Translations under genes and position numbers: made by a program | Shown here: in pieces, positions 39,820 to 42,336 of the stretch | How positions within the stretch are numbered: position 1 is the first letter of the stretch | Layout: the number at the start of each line of letters is the position of its first letter | The notes under the pieces: generated by a model | What the model was told of the DNA's origin: nothing | Seen by the model: only the letters and a program-made list of their open reading frames with translations | The model's database searches: none | NCBI GenBank assembly: GCA_002310195.1 | Contig: DBYS01000009.1 | Coordinates: 334-42,669, forward strand | Direction of reading: 5' to 3' | Length of the DNA: 42,336 nt | DNA from: Bacteroidales bacterium UBA1180 | GTDB lineage: Bacteria > Bacteroidota > Bacteroidia > Bacteroidales > Paludibacteraceae

Positions 39820-40688
39820 ATCAATATACGCGTTTGTTTGCGGTATTCGGCGTAGCCGGGTTTGTTTTGCAGTTGACGTTTCTCCATCAGCGGGATACTG
39901 ATGCCAAGGAACATAGCAGTCATGGCTATCGCGCCGCCGATGTACATGTCTATGCCGTTCAGAGACGCATACATGAGCCATATTCCCCACCAGAACTGGA
40001 TCTCGCCGAAGTAGTTAGGATGGCGACCGTGTTTCCACAATCCTACATTGCACACTTTGCCGGGATGAGCGGCACGAAAATCATGGCTCTGCTTGTCAGC
40101 AATGAGTTGGATCGTGGCCGACGCAACGCATACAATGCAGCCAAAAATAAGGAGAATAAGGCTGAAGGGGTGAATGGATGAAAGGATGAATGGGGTCTCA
40201 AACAGCTTTAATCCCGGCAGCATAGCGGCGAACACCACCAACGTAGGCATCATGTTCAGCCCGAAGAGGTTGATGGTATGGAACACTAACGGATGCCGGC
40301 TGCGGTACTTGGTGTATCGCCAGTCTTCGTGAGCGATGCCTTTGAACGTGATCGCCCAGTTGCGCGTGAGCCGCCAACCCCAGTACCACGAAGCCACAAG
40401 CAGCAGGATCACCGGCAGCGACCATACGCCCGTATAGATCGCCCACAGCAGGAACGCCACCGGCGGAAAGACGCTCCAATAGGGGTCATAGACCGACACA
40501 TTTTCGTAGAGTAACCCGAACACCCAAACAACAATTGTTGCCAGCACGTCGGCCAAGAGCAACGCCCATACAGGCTGCATAGCCTGCGCTGTCAACCAGG
40601 CGAACAGCAGCCAACCGGCCACACCGGCCAGCGCGTAAATGGCGACAATCAGCGCCACGCTACACCATTTGGAATAATCTCGTTTCAT
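39816..40688 (-). CDS. DUF1295 membrane protein (steroid 5-alpha-reductase-like)
   Basis: 290 aa with about seven membrane segments. The C-terminal part has the DUF1295 pattern, including GLWKHGRHPNYFGEIQFWWG and the ending MEKRQLQNKPGYAEYRKQT, related to steroid 5-alpha-reductase and ICMT folds. The family's reaction in bacteria is not established; NAD(P)H-dependent reduction of a lipid is assumed. A repeat-like stretch (40167-40195) encodes PFILSSIHPFSL in a loop between membrane segments. It is first in the operon with its own promoter at 40726-40757, and translationally coupled to msrA. Confidence 0.85.
   Translation of the reverse strand: MKRDYSKWCSVALIVAIYALAGVAGWLLFAWLTAQAMQPVWALLLADVLATIVVWVFGLLYENVSVYDPYWSVFPPVAFLLWAIYTGVWSLPVILLLVASWYWGWRLTRNWAITFKGIAHEDWRYTKYRSRHPLVFHTINLFGLNMMPTLVVFAAMLPGLKLFETPFILSSIHPFSLILLIFGCIVCVASATIQLIADKQSHDFRAAHPGKVCNVGLWKHGRHPNYFGEIQFWWGIWLMYASLNGIDMYIGGAIAMTAMFLGISIPLMEKRQLQNKPGYAEYRKQTRILI
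40167..40195 (-). repeat. ATGAA/GGATGAA repeat in the DUF1295 gene
   Basis: GGGGTGAATGGATGAAAGG then ATGAATGGGG: imperfect 8-nt units with the ATGAAAGGAT core also seen at 25401-25410 in the NRPS gene. It is in frame, between membrane segments (about residues 165-174). Confidence 0.55.
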
Positions 40689-40725
40689 AGTAGTTTAAAT
40701 AACCTTGTTTGTGACAATTTGGGTG

Positions 40726-40757
40726 CAAAGGTACAAAAAAAATCCCACATATACAAA
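40726..40757 (-). promoter_or_regulatory. Promoter of the DUF1295-msrA-methyltransferase operon
   Basis: Minus strand: TTTG (40757-40754), 20-nt spacer, TACCTTTG (40733-40726). It is embedded in the terminator hairpin of the upstream gene: the -33 box lies in the hairpin loop, and the T tract lies in the promoter spacer. Confidence 0.75.
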
Positions 40758-40768
40758 TTTATGCGGGA
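40734..40768 (-). terminator. Terminator of the outer-membrane protein gene, overlapping a promoter
   Basis: On the minus strand TCCCGCAT (40768-40761) pairs with ATGTGGGA (40750-40743) with one G-U pair and a 10-nt loop, followed by a run of eight T (40742-40735). On the plus strand the same position is an A-C mismatch, so it favours leftward transcripts from the gene ending at 40783. Confidence 0.75.
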
Positions 40769-40782
40769 CTTTCTTTCAATTT

Positions 40783-41694
40783 TTATTTTGGATGCCAGAT
40801 GAGCCAAGTCGCGCCAAATCCCAAAAAAGCGTAGTTCTTCGGAAAGGACATAATAGGCCCGGAGTTATAGATATTAAATCCCGCATACGCATCCAGTTGC
40901 ACACGCGGATGGACAGCATAGGTAATGCCGAAATCTAAGTTGATATGGCAATGCGTGTAAGTCTTGCCGGTATTCAAATCAATGGCATCGGGATCGAAGA
41001 GATTGAAACTCTCAATGAATAGCCCCAAGTGGTTGGTCGGTTCAAAATTCACGCTCAACGACGCAAAGATATCCGGAACAGGAGCCCATTCGTTCCATTG
41101 CACACCCACGTCATAGCCGAACGACAACCACTCCGTGATCTCATTCTCAAACAATAGGTCCACCGAACCGGATAGAGGAAGATCTTTTGCCAATGAATTG
41201 GAAATCGGTAGGCCGAGATTGCATAACACGGCTGCACGCGGTATCCATGCTTTGTCGAGCGAACCGCCATGATGGTCCCACAGCAGGATCTTGGCGCCTA
41301 CCTCCAACGGAGCAAGTATGTAGAGATGCTCATCCGGAGTCGTAGGGTCGATATCGGGATGATCAAGGACCATCATAGTACCGGTGTATTCCAGTCGCAA
41401 CTCGACACGTTTATGCAGACCAAAACGGAAGAGTGTGGTCGGCATGGTTAATAGGTGCGTTCCCAATGTATGCAAACACTCGATGCCTGTTTCACACTGG
41501 ATAAAACCCTTGTTCAATACTTCTGAACCTGTTCCTTCACCCGGCCGGTCAGCACTCAACCAAATCTCATTTTGCTCTACATCGTGATGCTCGTCATGGT
41601 CTTTGAATGTCCACACGCTATCCGGCAGAAGATTATTCGCCTGCACGCCTGTGGCCAACACAGAGATCAGTAATATGATAAGAAACCTGGTCAT
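40783..41694 (-). CDS. Outer-membrane transporter-like protein (MetA-pathway phenol degradation family type)
   Basis: 303 aa from ATG 41692-41694, where MTRFLIILLISVLATGVQA is a signal peptide; an upstream in-frame ATG at 41721 would put extra residues before it. After the signal, LSADRPGEGTGSEVLNKGFI followed by QCETGIE resembles the '(T)DRP...(S)...KGxFQxExG' start of the outer-membrane 'transporter' family grouped with MetA-pathway proteins. The remainder is barrel-like, ending in an aromatic-rich strand (FLGFGATWLIWHPK). Substrate unknown. The terminator lies at 40734-40768. No clear promoter is seen upstream. Confidence 0.75.
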   Translation of the reverse strand: MTRFLIILLISVLATGVQANNLLPDSVWTFKDHDEHHDVEQNEIWLSADRPGEGTGSEVLNKGFIQCETGIECLHTLGTHLLTMPTTLFRFGLHKRVELRLEYTGTMMVLDHPDIDPTTPDEHLYILAPLEVGAKILLWDHHGGSLDKAWIPRAAVLCNLGLPISNSLAKDLPLSGSVDLLFENEITEWLSFGYDVGVQWNEWAPVPDIFASLSVNFEPTNHLGLFIESFNLFDPDAIDLNTGKTYTHCHINLDFGITYAVHPRVQLDAYAGFNIYNSGPIMSFPKNYAFLGFGATWLIWHPK

Positions 41695-41708
41695 TACATT
41701 TATAGTAT

Positions 41709-41915
41709 TTATAATCCACACATTGTTTGGTACAGTCCGGGCACAAATGAGGTTGCCACAATCTGTGCCGCTGTCGCCAAGTCAATCAGCGCGTGGCCAA
41801 CCATGATAGGCAGCGGATTGCGCTTACGGTAATAATACCAGCAGAGGATGAGCGTCAACGGCAGAAACGACAAAAAACGATATATGATGTATCTGCCGTC
41901 TAACAACGTCTGCAT
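41709..41915 (-). pseudogene. C-terminal fragment of a CPBP-family membrane protease
   Basis: 68 aa: YRFLSFLPLTLILCWYYYRK, then PLPIMVGHALIDLATAAQIVA. The HALID stretch corresponds to the last conserved CPBP (CAAX protease/Abi) motif. Full proteins are usually 200-300 aa with an EExxxR motif upstream, which is absent here; the upstream space is taken by the GNAT gene, overlapping by 16 bp. It may be a decayed gene or a small independent membrane ORF. Confidence 0.5.
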
Positions 41916-42336
41916 TTTATCGTCTTTTGGTATGCCAGACGTTCGTCACCTGAAAGTAAATAAATGATTCCGCAATAGTTAAATCCGTGTTTGAGGATGT
42001 TGTGCTGCATGATACGATTGTCATGATGCGTATCTACGCGGAGCGTACGTGTCCGTTCAAAAGCCCATTCGAGCACACTATCCCATATCCCATGCACGTC
42101 CGGCAGGCTCGCCAAACGATGGATAACGTAGTACGGTTCATCATTCAGCCACGCACCTTCATAGATCTTTTCGTATGTCGGTTCCGGAGCAGGCAGAAAG
42201 GCAAAGTATGCTACCACCCTATTCTCTTCTTCTACTACAAATCCGCCATGCCGCTCAATGTCCGCAGTTGTCGCCTTTTCTGATGGATAACCGTTTATCC
42301 ATTGGTTCACGTTACCCGAAGCGTGCATCATCTCCC
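41900..42336 (-). CDS. GNAT-family N-acetyltransferase, cut by window edge
   Basis: At least 143 aa; the frame is open to the end of the window. The visible start (MMHASGNVNQWINGYPSE) aligns with an internal segment of small GNAT proteins ('ARxxMxxSGNxxQWxxGYP'), so about 20 residues probably lie outside. GFVVEEENRVVAYFAFLPAPEPTYEKI is the usual beta-strand pair. ASLPDVHGIWDSVLEWAFERT contains the acetyl-CoA loop region, followed by DTHHDNRIMQHNILKHGFNYCG. The substrate is unknown. Its stop overlaps the CPBP fragment. Confidence 0.85.
   Translation of the reverse strand, partial: EMMHASGNVNQWINGYPSEKATTADIERHGGFVVEEENRVVAYFAFLPAPEPTYEKIYEGAWLNDEPYYVIHRLASLPDVHGIWDSVLEWAFERTRTLRVDTHHDNRIMQHNILKHGFNYCGIIYLLSGDERLAYQKTIKCRRC

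Overview
This window looks like a chromosomal segment of a moderately GC-rich Bacteroidales bacterium, most likely an uncultured gut or rumen type. The grounds are the promoters (TTTG, 20-nt spacer, TAnnTTTG), the absence of Shine-Dalgarno sequences, three proteins with type IX secretion (T9SS)-style C-termini, and Bacteroidota-typical neighbours (DUF5606, Nif3 and zinc-ribbon genes; rsfS-ftsH). Placement below order is inference.

Layout. 1-726: end of an Xre-type regulator, then a gene-free stretch with a promoter, a stem-loop, a tRNA 3'-end-like piece and a terminator; this looks like an integration scar or a small RNA. 727-6174 (minus): pta-ackA-GH13 amylase-UbiA prenyltransferase-maf, a tight acetate/glycan operon. 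6394-7677: outer-membrane barrel with a LysM-like end. 7813-7887: tRNA-CAU. 7974-10060 (minus): DUF5606, Nif3 and zinc-ribbon genes. 10200-17479 (plus): smpB-gpmI-rsfS-ftsH-M16 peptidase. 17519-35829 (minus): one 18-kb directional cluster running GH3 enzyme, SpoIIE/HATPase switch protein, STAS protein, two-module NRPS with reductase, M6 metalloprotease, giant T9SS cargo protein, outer-membrane barrel, and a broken HD-hydrolase gene. 35949-38597: secreted GH13 amylase. 38587-40688 (minus): methyltransferase-like, MsrA and DUF1295 genes. 40783-42336 (minus): outer-membrane transporter-like protein, CPBP protease remnant, partial GNAT.

Two things stand out. First, the NRPS (C-A-T-C-A-T-R, 2412 aa) has the architecture known to release dipeptide aldehydes. 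Here it follows directly on a partner-switching signalling pair and a GH3 acyl-adenylating enzyme, and is followed 8 bp later by a secreted metalloprotease. Second, short tandem arrays with 7-, 8- or 9-nt units and strikingly constant total length (5x7, 4x8, 5x9) lie both between genes and inside reading frames. The NRPS carries five such arrays plus two other repeat inserts, and the SpoIIE protein three. They sit in linkers and loops and keep the frame open. A different 35-nt dispersed repeat is shared in the same reading frame by the NRPS reductase domain and the M6 protease.

All functions are read from motifs by eye. No database search was possible, so substrate predictions and evolutionary interpretations are inference.
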